From positions 62,001-126,000 of the forward strand of contig CANREB010000001.1 in NCBI GenBank assembly GCA_947629525.1: 64,000 nucleotides of DNA, given 5' to 3'. The position numbers were made by a program, and so were the translations under genes. This DNA comes from an uncultured Lachnospiraceae bacterium. GTDB taxonomy: Bacteria > Bacillota > Clostridia > Lachnospirales > Lachnospiraceae. Positions 17,810 to 26,408 of the stretch are shown here, one piece after another (the first letter of the stretch is position 1; every line of letters starts with the position of its first letter). The notes under the pieces were generated by a model. It was not told the DNA's origin. It worked only from the letters and a program-made list of their open reading frames with translations, and did no database searches.

Positions 17810-18892
17810 TTATCTCCTTCCCCGCTGCTTTATCATAGACAATCTGCGGATAAGCACAGCCGCTAGCAGTGAAATAAGTAATCCGCCCAACAGGCACAAA
17901 TAAAAAACAATACCTTGTTTCATCAAAATACCCGCGACAAGCATGAAAAAAACATAAATCATCATAGCGGCAGCAAGTATATTGCGATATGTTATATTCT
18001 TTTTTAACAGCTCTATCTCCCCGGCTCTGCGGTCGTAAGTTTTCCACTGCTCTACAAAATATTCCTTATAATACGGGCTGTCCTGCGCATACTTCCACCA
18101 TTCGCCAAACCCCGGCATAATACATACGGGATTCCAAGGTTTGCCTTTATCCTTAAACGATGAAAAATGAAGGATCTTGCAAGTTTCTTCACATTTTTTC
18201 AGATAGTCATAGCCCATTTCGGACATCGACTGCCTGTTTTCCTCAATGCACAGATTTTCGGCAGGTAAAAACTTTATTTTATCCCGAAACAATATGCCAA
18301 AGGTCAGCTCCTGCTGTGAATGTCCGAATTCCTTAACAACATATTCATCAACATGCAGTATATCATCCAATGAAAAATCTCTGCGTATAGCCTTCACATC
18401 ATACAAAGACACAACAAAAGAAAGCACATCGCCATTTAACCGCTCCATAAGTCTGCGGTGGCTTTCGGGCTTGTGCTGCGGATCCGGACACGCTGCATAG
18501 CAGCCTTCCATATCGGAATCATAAAATTCCCTGAGCGAACCTGTCACTACCGTATCCGACTCCAGTGCCATGATCCTGTCCACATCGTCAGGCAGCAATT
18601 CGTGAAACATCCAATAACATCCCAATGTGCCTAAAGGCCAATGCTCCAAATTTCCGCATACGATCCTGCCACGCGCCGTTTCTTCATCAAAACGCAGTAT
18701 TATGATATGGTTTCCGTACATATCGGCGAGTTTTCGCTCTTCCGCTATATCCTTGTCCTCTAAATCCTCAGATACGATATACAAATATATCTCTGAATCC
18801 TGATTGTTCACAAACAGCGACTTTATAGCCGGATACGAATATAAAAGTACTTTTCTCGCTGTTGTAAGGTATACATTCATTCTTGGTTTCAT
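17810..18892 (-). CDS. GT8-like glycosyltransferase with C-terminal membrane hairpin
   Basis: 360 residues. The N-terminus NVYLTTARKVLLYSYPAIKS and the metal-site-like ALESDTVVTGS (in place of DxD) mark a family 8 GT-A fold, and the late ILHFSSFKDKGKPW carries the conserved His. Unlike the GT8 at 5374-6372 it ends in two hydrophobic helices (about 300-350) and a basic tail, so it is anchored on the cytoplasmic face. In the DxD position it reads E-S-D, a mild variation. It lies between YfhO and an RGTD gene. Confidence 0.83.
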   Translation of the reverse strand: MKPRMNVYLTTARKVLLYSYPAIKSLFVNNQDSEIYLYIVSEDLEDKDIAEERKLADMYGNHIIILRFDEETARGRIVCGNLEHWPLGTLGCYWMFHELLPDDVDRIMALESDTVVTGSLREFYDSDMEGCYAACPDPQHKPESHRRLMERLNGDVLSFVVSLYDVKAIRRDFSLDDILHVDEYVVKEFGHSQQELTFGILFRDKIKFLPAENLCIEENRQSMSEMGYDYLKKCEETCKILHFSSFKDKGKPWNPVCIMPGFGEWWKYAQDSPYYKEYFVEQWKTYDRRAGEIELLKKNITYRNILAAAMMIYVFFMLVAGILMKQGIVFYLCLLGGLLISLLAAVLIRRLSMIKQRGRR

Positions 18893-18903
18893 TACCTTAG
18901 CTC

Positions 18904-21423
18904 CTATACGACTGTGTGCACTTGCTTACCACGATAGTTCATGCCAAGCAGCAAGATCATTCCTAAAACCGTACTGCACAGTCCCAGTTTATTCCACGGC
19001 GCGTCATATTTCAGAACAATATTATGTCTTCCTTCTGTCAGCTTCACCGCCATAAAACCAACGTTTGCTTTCACAAGTTCTTCCCGTTTTCCATTGTCAT
19101 ATACTTTCCAGCCTGTATTATATGGAATACTGAAAAACATCCATCCTTCATCCTCTGCGTCAATATCCCCTTCTATCCGATCAGATGAAAACTTTAAATT
19201 CTGAAGCGCATTGCTCTTAAGCTTATTTATCTGTTCCTGCGTATTTTCATTTCCGCACCAAAACAGTTCGATCTTATCCAGGGAAAAAACAGCTTCATTA
19301 AATTTAATGCTCACAATATCATTATCCGAAGACACGTTTACCAGATAATCATTTACTCCCCAAAAATTCTGCCATTTAGGACTTGTTACATTTATATACT
19401 TATTGTCTCCCACCACGATATCAGCCACTTCGCCGTTCTTTAACTCAAAGTCGTTCAAATACACATACAATTCACCGCTGCCTGTTATCTGTCCTTTATT
19501 TATTTTAAGTAATATCTCTCCGTCATTTTGGGTCGTCAGCTCACCGTCAGCCATTGAAGCGTTTACATACTCTGTTTCAAATCGTATCTGCTTTACATTT
19601 TCGCTAACATCAATGCCGCTGTCATACGAGTTGTTGTAAATACCCCCCCCCCAGTATTATATGGCTTAGTGGAACACGCTGCCGCTCGACAGCAGATAAT
19701 TTAAGAAAATCCTGATAGCCCACAGCGTCAGTATACATTACTCCAAAAGGTAACACTTTTGAGGAAGCCAAAACAGCCTCTACAGCTATTCTGTCATCTG
19801 TTCCATGCAGCGAATACGACATCCCCCATATTCCCGATGATATAAGAAAATCCTTATAAAACTGCGATATATTTCCGTTAATAAGACTTAAATATACATT
19901 TGTCTCCATATACCCCCTTATCAGCCCGTCATTTGCGGTTCTGGGATATATATTCAAACGATTCCATGATCTGTCATTCTCAGACTCAAAATCTGTGTCG
20001 GAAATATTGACTATCATATCTTTATCTCTAAACCACTTATATAATTCATCGCCACATATTTCCCATCCGGCATATAGAATAAATATATTTGTCCACACTC
20101 CACCGGCAATTATAAACAGTGCTTTCTTTCTGTTGAGCGAATTTCTTAACCCGCAAACGACAAATACCACCCCATAGATAACAGACGCAGCACATATTAT
20201 GCCATCCTGATAAAAATGATAATGACATGCCGCCAAAGCGACAGTGAGAAGCAATGTATATACATATATTGTCTTTTTCACTCTGTCATTTATACAAAAC
20301 TGCATAAATCTGACCGTTATATACGCAGCCCAAAAATATATTACATATACCCATCTGTTAGCGGGGTACGAAAAACCGTTCATAACACGCCAAAACGCGG
20401 GGCTTATATACATCAACCCTAAAACAATAGTCGGAATTTCCAATTCTTTTCTTATCTCTTTTTGCAGCATACTGCCAATAACCGCAGCCATACATACAGC
20501 CGGCAGCGCCAGGTTAAACTCGTCCATAGAACCCACCGGCACCATCAGATTACTGATCAGCCGACGAAGATGCCCATAATTTCTCCCCATACAAGCTGCC
20601 AGCCAAAATCTCCTCCTAACGTTCTTGACGATTCCAAAAACGCATGTAATGCCGGAAATAAAAATATTCCCGAGATCATTAAACCGATCAGATAACATCC
20701 CAAAATCTGCAGCATTTTCTTCAGAAACTTTGAAGAAAATATTTTTTTATATTCATTAAAGTATACCCAAACTGCGTATAAAGCCAAAAATATTGACTGA
20801 ATATATAAAAAGTAAAATCCTCCCGTACATGGTATCAATGCAGTCAGCAATACAAACTTTACATCTGCATGTTCTTTATTGTCATTCTTTATAAGTTTTT
20901 CCAAATTGGTAAGCGCATACGGAAGTATCCACACAGCACTTAGAAACACATAAAAGTGCATCCCCTGTATCAGCGAATACATCGAAAAAGCATATGCCGC
21001 CGCCCCACCGGCACTAAGCATATCATCACAGTCATGATACTTCAAAAATCTCATCATTCCTGCGCCTGACAGATAAAGCTTAATAAATATCACTACCGAA
21101 AAAAATATATATCCGTTATCCTGAGTTGCAAAAACCGCCAGCAGATTTAGCGGATCGCCAAATCCATAGTAGTTGAGAGCGCCGATAATATCCTCGCCAA
21201 AACCTATTGTAAAATCATACAAATGAAAGTTTCCGGTCAGTAGACCGCGCAGGTATCTTCCCATATACAGAAAAACCGGATAATACTGGGCATATGTGTC
21301 TCCACCGCCAACAAATGTTTTTCCGTTAATGATATGAAACACCAGCATAGTCGCCAAAACAACTGCAAACAATACAGTATACAGAACCTTTCCACCGCTG
21401 ATGCGCTTTAATATTTTAAGCAT
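18904..21423 (-). pseudogene. YfhO-family membrane glycosyltransferase gene, interrupted by two G-run frameshifts (possibly phase-variable)
   Basis: Three consecutive open segments together make one YfhO-type protein of about 840 residues. The N-terminal part (21423 down to about 20588) has the first membrane helix and GGGDTYAQYYP. The middle part (about 20585 to 19653) has NGFSYPANRWVY, a YfhO hallmark, and more helices. The C-terminal part (about 19642 to 18904) is the beta-rich outer domain ending in PYNTGWKVYDNG and a last helix. The first break is at a run of four G (20585-20588), where a fifth G restores the frame. The second is at a run of ten G (19643-19652), where nine G give the continuous reading LGGGIYNN. 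As read, the product stops early. YfhO proteins are extracytoplasmic GT-C enzymes that glycosylate teichoic acids or glycans. Sequencing error in homopolymers is the main alternative. Confidence 0.85.
19643..19652. repeat. G10 homopolymer in the YfhO coding sequence (candidate contingency tract)
   Basis: Ten consecutive C on the plus strand (G on the coding strand), the longest G/C run I found. With ten G the frame runs into TGA at 19622-19624; with nine G it joins the conserved C-terminal domain. This length and position fit slipped-strand phase variation. Confidence 0.8.
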
Positions 21424-21450
21424 TCCTTTGATGCCCGCCTTCCGTTGTTT

Positions 21451-23031
21451 CTATTCCCCAGACCTGTTATATATTGAGTCTGTCAAAAACTCAACTTTGA
21501 TCTGTTTGCGTATATCCCTCACGTATCCGCTGTTTTTAATATTTTCTTCCACGCCCTTAGTATGCTGGCTTGCCATATACGACGTCACATAATTATTTTC
21601 ATCAGGGCTGTATCCGTCAAAGCCCGCTATAAACACCTTGGATATCTCAAGCCTGATCAACAGCCTCAAAAGCATAATGACGCAGTTATCGCAGATACCC
21701 TTGTCGTCAAAGCACAGATCCGCATAATTAAGCACATCCTTTTCCCCGCACACGTCCAACAGGTTTGAAGTAACCAATACGCGGCAGTCAGGATCCACAT
21801 TCTCAAGCGCGCTGTATCTCATTGCGTTTGAGCAGAAAATATAATCAGTCCTGTAGTCTTTTGCCGCAAAATTAGCCGATATTATCAAAGGATCTTCATT
21901 CTGTATAAAGCGATCTATTTTGGCGCGCTCTTTTATGAGGCTTGACCCCGGCGCCAGTATCAATATGTTTTTACCGCGCAGCTCTTCTTTCAGCCTTTTT
22001 ATCAGCTGAGTGTCATCAGTCTCATGATTTTGATATCTTTGGTATATCCCCTCGATGTAAGCCTCGTCATATGCAGTCTTTTTATTGTCTTCGATACTTG
22101 CCAGTATCTGATTTATCTGTTTTGCGCGCAGACGTCCTTTATTCAGCAAAAACTCCGCATAATTCCGGTGCAGGTTGTATTTTGCGGATAACGCATATGC
22201 GGTGCTGTAACCCCACGGTTCTATCTCTTTCAATTTGATAATATAGTCGTCTATTCCGTCCAGTACAGGATTTACATCATATATCCCGCCTTGTGTCCTG
22301 TTCATATAGTCCATTATAAGCTCTAAGCACAGGTTGCCCGGCACACGCCCCATGCCAAGCATTGAACCGTCTATGACACTTTTTCTTGTGCTTGATTTCA
22401 TACTTATGAACTCCTGCGCAAGTGAATAGGACAACGCAAGATTCTCATGAAGATGAAGACCTATCACTATTGCCGGATCCAGGTTATGTTCTATCAGGGA
22501 ATATATCCTAAGCAGATCGGCTTTCATCATAGAGCCGAACGTATCGACTATGGAAAAAGCATACGGCTGTATGCGGTTCACCTTCTTCAACAGATCAAGT
22601 ATCTGTTCGTCAGAATATCCCATAATATTGATCGGATTGCAGAATACCTTATATCCCTTTTCTTTTGCCTTGCTGATAAACGCAAGCCCTTCGTCTATAT
22701 CATAATCATGAAAAGTGACGCGTATTGCCTCTATAGTCTTTCCGTCATACGGTTCAAGTTTGTCAATGTTGTATTTATTGTGCAGTGCCATAGCGGTAAA
22801 CATCGTATTCCCATGCGTTTCGGGCAGTATAGGGCGCATCTCGCTGCAGTTGTTATACAGTGTCTTATCCCTGTCATATTCGCAGTCACGCAGAAAACCG
22901 ATCTCCACATAATCGACTTGTGAAGCTGTCAACTGTCTGATTATATTTTTGATAGTATAGTATCCAAAATTCCAGTCATTGATATATCCGCCGTCACGCA
23001 ATGTACAATCTAATAATTTAATACCTGCCAT
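21451..23031 (-). CDS. Two-domain protein: HMGL-like (DRE-TIM) aldolase fused to a MAF/DUF115-like domain (copy 2)
   Basis: About 526 residues, paralogous to 10817-12415 over its full length. The barrel has LLDCTLRDGG (Asp8, Arg12, Asp13), HLHEN as second metal site near residue 195 and GMGRVPGN where copy 1 has GMGKSAGN. The C-terminal domain has LAPGSSL near 360, ISANF and FCSNAMR. The frame is open to 23055, but the ATG at 23031 has AGGTGG at proper spacing and matches the copy 1 start. Directly upstream is a cytidylyltransferase gene. A pyruvate aldolase would give a 4-hydroxy-2-oxo acid, the skeleton of a 3-deoxy-ulosonate, which such an enzyme could activate; this is inference. Confidence 0.72.
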   Translation of the reverse strand: MAGIKLLDCTLRDGGYINDWNFGYYTIKNIIRQLTASQVDYVEIGFLRDCEYDRDKTLYNNCSEMRPILPETHGNTMFTAMALHNKYNIDKLEPYDGKTIEAIRVTFHDYDIDEGLAFISKAKEKGYKVFCNPINIMGYSDEQILDLLKKVNRIQPYAFSIVDTFGSMMKADLLRIYSLIEHNLDPAIVIGLHLHENLALSYSLAQEFISMKSSTRKSVIDGSMLGMGRVPGNLCLELIMDYMNRTQGGIYDVNPVLDGIDDYIIKLKEIEPWGYSTAYALSAKYNLHRNYAEFLLNKGRLRAKQINQILASIEDNKKTAYDEAYIEGIYQRYQNHETDDTQLIKRLKEELRGKNILILAPGSSLIKERAKIDRFIQNEDPLIISANFAAKDYRTDYIFCSNAMRYSALENVDPDCRVLVTSNLLDVCGEKDVLNYADLCFDDKGICDNCVIMLLRLLIRLEISKVFIAGFDGYSPDENNYVTSYMASQHTKGVEENIKNSGYVRDIRKQIKVEFLTDSIYNRSGE

Positions 23032-23062
23032 AGCACCACCTGTTTCCCGGATCATGTGATAT

Positions 23063-23743
23063 TTATATCGTTGGTTTCGGATCTTTCATAGCATATAACG
23101 CTTTTGCTATCTCATAGTCGTAAACATCATCGATATCCGCTGCCTCTCTTTTATTCACCAGCAGCCTGTATGCGTTTGGACCGTAATTATAATGCCATTC
23201 TTTCAATTTCACTTTTGGTGCAAGATCAATGCCATTAGTAAAATGATACAGCATTGGCAGCTGCTCGGAATTTTTATGGGCAAGTCCCATGCTAAAATTT
23301 AACGGACCGTTTTCATCCATTAAGTATGTCTGATATGGACAGCATGTGATCAAAGAGTCATAGCCTTCATTAAGCTTTTCAAAATAAGTTTTTATAGCCT
23401 TCTTATATAAATATGGCTCTACAAGAGGCGAAGTTGCACAAGCCCACATAATATGCTCATTTGGCATTGTGTCGCTAATGTATTCCAAAAACATTCCAAA
23501 CGGCACAGATTCATCAGCATATTGAGTGGGACGCTTAACCGCAGTAACGCCTTCATCGATTCCCATTTGAAGCATCTCGTCCGAATCCGATGACACAATG
23601 ATATCAGTTATCTCCTCCACTTGTTTTAGCTGCCTGATCTTATGTACCAACAGATTTGAGCCGCCAAATGGCAAAATATTTTTATTGGGGAGGCGCGTGC
23701 TGTTCCCCTTGACCGGTATGATTGCTGTGATTGTCTTGTCCAT
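23063..23743 (-). CDS. Cytidylyltransferase, CMP-acylneuraminate/Kdo-synthetase-like
   Basis: 226 residues with the nucleotidyltransferase signature IIPVKGNSTRLPNKNI at the N-terminus (R-x-P-x-KN), as in NeuA and PseF. SSDSDEMLQ and CATSPLV follow in the order seen in CMP-sugar synthetases, and the C-terminus ends with DIDDVYDYEIA, the usual metal-binding end. It should transfer CMP from CTP to a sugar acid. No sialic, pseudaminic or legionaminic acid synthase (NeuB type) is in the window, so the substrate must be something else or come from outside; the aldolase gene 31 bases downstream is a candidate source. GGAGG precedes the ATG at 23743. Confidence 0.85.
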   Translation of the reverse strand: MDKTITAIIPVKGNSTRLPNKNILPFGGSNLLVHKIRQLKQVEEITDIIVSSDSDEMLQMGIDEGVTAVKRPTQYADESVPFGMFLEYISDTMPNEHIMWACATSPLVEPYLYKKAIKTYFEKLNEGYDSLITCCPYQTYLMDENGPLNFSMGLAHKNSEQLPMLYHFTNGIDLAPKVKLKEWHYNYGPNAYRLLVNKREAADIDDVYDYEIAKALYAMKDPKPTI

Positions 23744-23755
23744 TATTTTTTCCTC

Positions 23756-25123
23756 CTATTTCTTTTCTAATTCATTTGCGATTTTATTGATGATCATTTC
23801 TATCTCCTCATCGCTTGTCTTCTCAAAATCATTCGCAGTACTTTCAAGCTTTTTCCGCTCAAGTCTTTTGCTTTCGATCCATTTCCAATGTATATCATTA
23901 TTTTCCAGCATAAGCAGATACAAATCATAAAGCGGTGTTATTTTTACCAATAACGATACAGCTTTTTCACCCACGCTCATTTTATGGTAATAGCTCTTTA
24001 ACTGCTGCCTTGTAAGATCGTAATATGAATCGTTGAGCACCTCTTCTGCCATATCAGCAAACTTAATGTAACTCGGCTTTTGCCAGTCTATCGTATATAC
24101 TTCATCTATGAGCTTTTCGCTGACCGGAAACGGTCTGTTATCGTTATATATCGTATCCTTAAACTCATCAAAAGTTTTTATTTTATCAGCATCTTTAAAA
24201 AAGGCTAATTCGTAATCTCGTGGTACAGGCACCGGAAACAACAAATAACACATCTTTTTCGCAAAAAATGCTTCAACAAATGTAGAGCTGTTGCCTGTAT
24301 AGATCTTATCACTGATCAAAATCCACTGCCGCACAGAGAGCCCGCCTATAAACTTAAAATTAGGATACTGCTCTTCCAAATTTTTTGCGGTTTGGCTTTC
24401 CTCCCCGGGATGCGGTCTGTAAATAAAAACTATATCGTCCCTCTCCTTACAGATCTTCCCTATCCAGTCGAGTATGATCTCCTTAGATGGCAGCATACAA
24501 TCCTTATAATAGTATCTCCACCCCTCACCAAAACGTCTGCACATTTCCTTCAAATATTCCTCTGTATGGTTGTCAGAAAAGTAGGGCGAAACAAACAAAA
24601 AGATTTTCTTATCATTTGGAATATTATACTGCTGCAGCACTTCCTTCTTCGATAAATAATATCCCCTCATATCATCACGCAGAAAATCCATTCCCACATG
24701 ACCTACCATTTTCACCTTTTTGGGATCCATCTTCACCACTTCAAGCATTCTTTTCTTATTCATATCCCCCCATGATACTCTGACTACATCTTTTGCCACT
24801 CCTGAATAATTTTTGTATGCTTTTTTATCTTTTTCATCCCGTGGAAAGACAATATTCTCCCATTGCATATCAATTATCTTGTCAAATTTGACAAACCTTT
24901 TTGTATGCCATTCAATAGATGAATTTTGATAACATGCCATAGTCACTACTACTTTGGCATAATATATCGGGCGCATCGCTTTTAAAGCCTGCGCATCTTC
25001 TATGTGAACGATTTTTACCTTATATCCTCTGCGGTCTAATTCATATTTGAGCAGACATAAATTTTCCAATTCACGAACCTTATGCTCATATATAAATAAA
25101 AAGTCCAGTTTTTCAGCTTTCAT
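23756..25123 (-). CDS. CDP-glycerol glycerophosphotransferase-like / surface carbohydrate biosynthesis protein
   Basis: 455 residues with a GT-B-like fold. FLFVSPYFSDN, IYRPHPGEE (HPGE, the conserved phosphate/nucleotide-binding motif of TagF-type enzymes) and YTGNSSTFVEAFF (TGNSS) are in the expected order. TagF enzymes use CDP-glycerol; related surface carbohydrate proteins probably use CMP-activated sugars. Its position next to a cytidylyltransferase favours a CMP- or CDP-linked donor. GGGGAG precedes the ATG at 25123, and 12 bases separate it from the next gene. Confidence 0.78.
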   Translation of the reverse strand: MKAEKLDFLFIYEHKVRELENLCLLKYELDRRGYKVKIVHIEDAQALKAMRPIYYAKVVVTMACYQNSSIEWHTKRFVKFDKIIDMQWENIVFPRDEKDKKAYKNYSGVAKDVVRVSWGDMNKKRMLEVVKMDPKKVKMVGHVGMDFLRDDMRGYYLSKKEVLQQYNIPNDKKIFLFVSPYFSDNHTEEYLKEMCRRFGEGWRYYYKDCMLPSKEIILDWIGKICKERDDIVFIYRPHPGEESQTAKNLEEQYPNFKFIGGLSVRQWILISDKIYTGNSSTFVEAFFAKKMCYLLFPVPVPRDYELAFFKDADKIKTFDEFKDTIYNDNRPFPVSEKLIDEVYTIDWQKPSYIKFADMAEEVLNDSYYDLTRQQLKSYYHKMSVGEKAVSLLVKITPLYDLYLLMLENNDIHWKWIESKRLERKKLESTANDFEKTSDEEIEMIINKIANELEKK

Positions 25124-25158
25124 GTTCTCCCCTATATCCCTTTCAGCATTGTCTGCAG

Positions 25159-26382
25159 CTAGATCTGCTCCAAATCTTTTATAAATCTTTGACAGTTTAC
25201 TTCCGCGTTATAAAGCCGACAGTATATATCATACGAATTTTTTCTTAAATCTGCATAATGTTCATTATCCATACAGGCAATTTTTAATACAGCATCTGCT
25301 ATTTCATTCCCTGAAGGATCTTCCGAAAGCAATATTCCATTTTTGTCGATCATATAATGTATGTCACCGACATTAACGGCAATTACCGGTATTCCAAAGG
25401 AAAGTGCTTCCTGAATCGAGACAGGATTGCCGCCTTCTGTTGATGTAGTCGTAATAAAACAGTTGACATTATTTTCTCTATAATACTTTATGACTTCACG
25501 ATTTGAATATTCACCGACAAAATCATAATCTATATTTCTGCCAAGTTTTTTTTCCGCGCTTATTTTTAGATTCTCAAGTTCGCTTCCATCGCCTATATGC
25601 ACCCATTTGATCTCAGTGTCTTTTATAAGGCTCAATCCATCAATTATTAAATCTATACGCTTTAAAGCGATTGCACTTGAGCAACTTAAAATATGAAAGA
25701 TCTTTTCTTTACCGACACTTAGATCCGGTTTTTGATCCGCTACTCCCAACAAACGCACAGGATACTTTGGGCTGTCGTTTAACTTATATCTCTTTAAATA
25801 ATAATCTTTACTATATTGTGCAGCAAAGATAAGCCGTTCCAGTTCACGATCCATCTGTGGCTTAAAATACTGCCTTCCATACAATTCCCTTGCGTCAAAC
25901 AGATCATATCCGTGATTTCTGGCAATGATCTTTATTTGGGGATATTTTTTTCTGTGCATTGTTAAACCTAAGCATTTACGATCCCACCAGAAAAAATAGA
26001 ATAACGCTTTTGTATCTTTGGACAAGTTTATTTTTCTCCTCAGCCTGTAAAAAAATATTTCAGCATATGTCCCATACATAACGGCTCTTGCTAAATTTTT
26101 TAAAACATTTTTCCTCTCAGAACAAATCGATATTATTTCGATCCATGCGTCTTTTTCCACCAAAAACCTTAATGCATATAATATTTTTTTACAAAAAGAA
26201 ACTTTTAAATCAATTATACCATGATTTTTTTCTTCATTAAAATCTGTATTTTCCCCTAGTTCAGTCGCCAATGTAAAAACATCATACGTGTCCAAAAGGG
26301 CTCTGTACTCATTATCAATAAATGAGGTCTCCGAATTTCCAAACGGATAGTCTTGAGTAATAAGATAAATTTTCTTTTTCAT
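25159..26382 (-). CDS. GT4 family glycosyltransferase
   Basis: 407 residues, GT-B fold. The N-terminus KIYLITQDYPFGNSETSF has a glycan-acceptor loop, the middle has SSAIALKRIDLIIDGL (start of the donor domain), and TEGGNPVSIQEALS near residue 325 is the E-x7-E motif for the nucleotide sugar. It lies 27 bases downstream of the asparagine-synthase-like gene and upstream of the CDP-glycerol-type transferase. Its ribosome site is weak (GGTG). Specificity is unknown. Confidence 0.88.
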   Translation of the reverse strand: MKKKIYLITQDYPFGNSETSFIDNEYRALLDTYDVFTLATELGENTDFNEEKNHGIIDLKVSFCKKILYALRFLVEKDAWIEIISICSERKNVLKNLARAVMYGTYAEIFFYRLRRKINLSKDTKALFYFFWWDRKCLGLTMHRKKYPQIKIIARNHGYDLFDARELYGRQYFKPQMDRELERLIFAAQYSKDYYLKRYKLNDSPKYPVRLLGVADQKPDLSVGKEKIFHILSCSSAIALKRIDLIIDGLSLIKDTEIKWVHIGDGSELENLKISAEKKLGRNIDYDFVGEYSNREVIKYYRENNVNCFITTTSTEGGNPVSIQEALSFGIPVIAVNVGDIHYMIDKNGILLSEDPSGNEIADAVLKIACMDNEHYADLRKNSYDIYCRLYNAEVNCQRFIKDLEQI

Positions 26383-26408
26383 ACCGTTTCACCGGGCTTT
26401 ATCACAGA

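Noticed and set aside
17598..18047. A 149-codon minus-strand open frame spanning the end of the GT8 and the start of the RGTD gene
   Set aside because: It overlaps two genes with clear motifs in another frame and its composition is that of a shadow frame.
8329..23743. A phosphonate biosynthesis pathway (thiamine-diphosphate decarboxylase plus cytidylyltransferase)
   Set aside because: No PEP mutase is present, the thiamine-diphosphate enzyme is of full acetolactate-synthase length rather than the shorter phosphonopyruvate decarboxylase, and the other neighbours are sugar enzymes.
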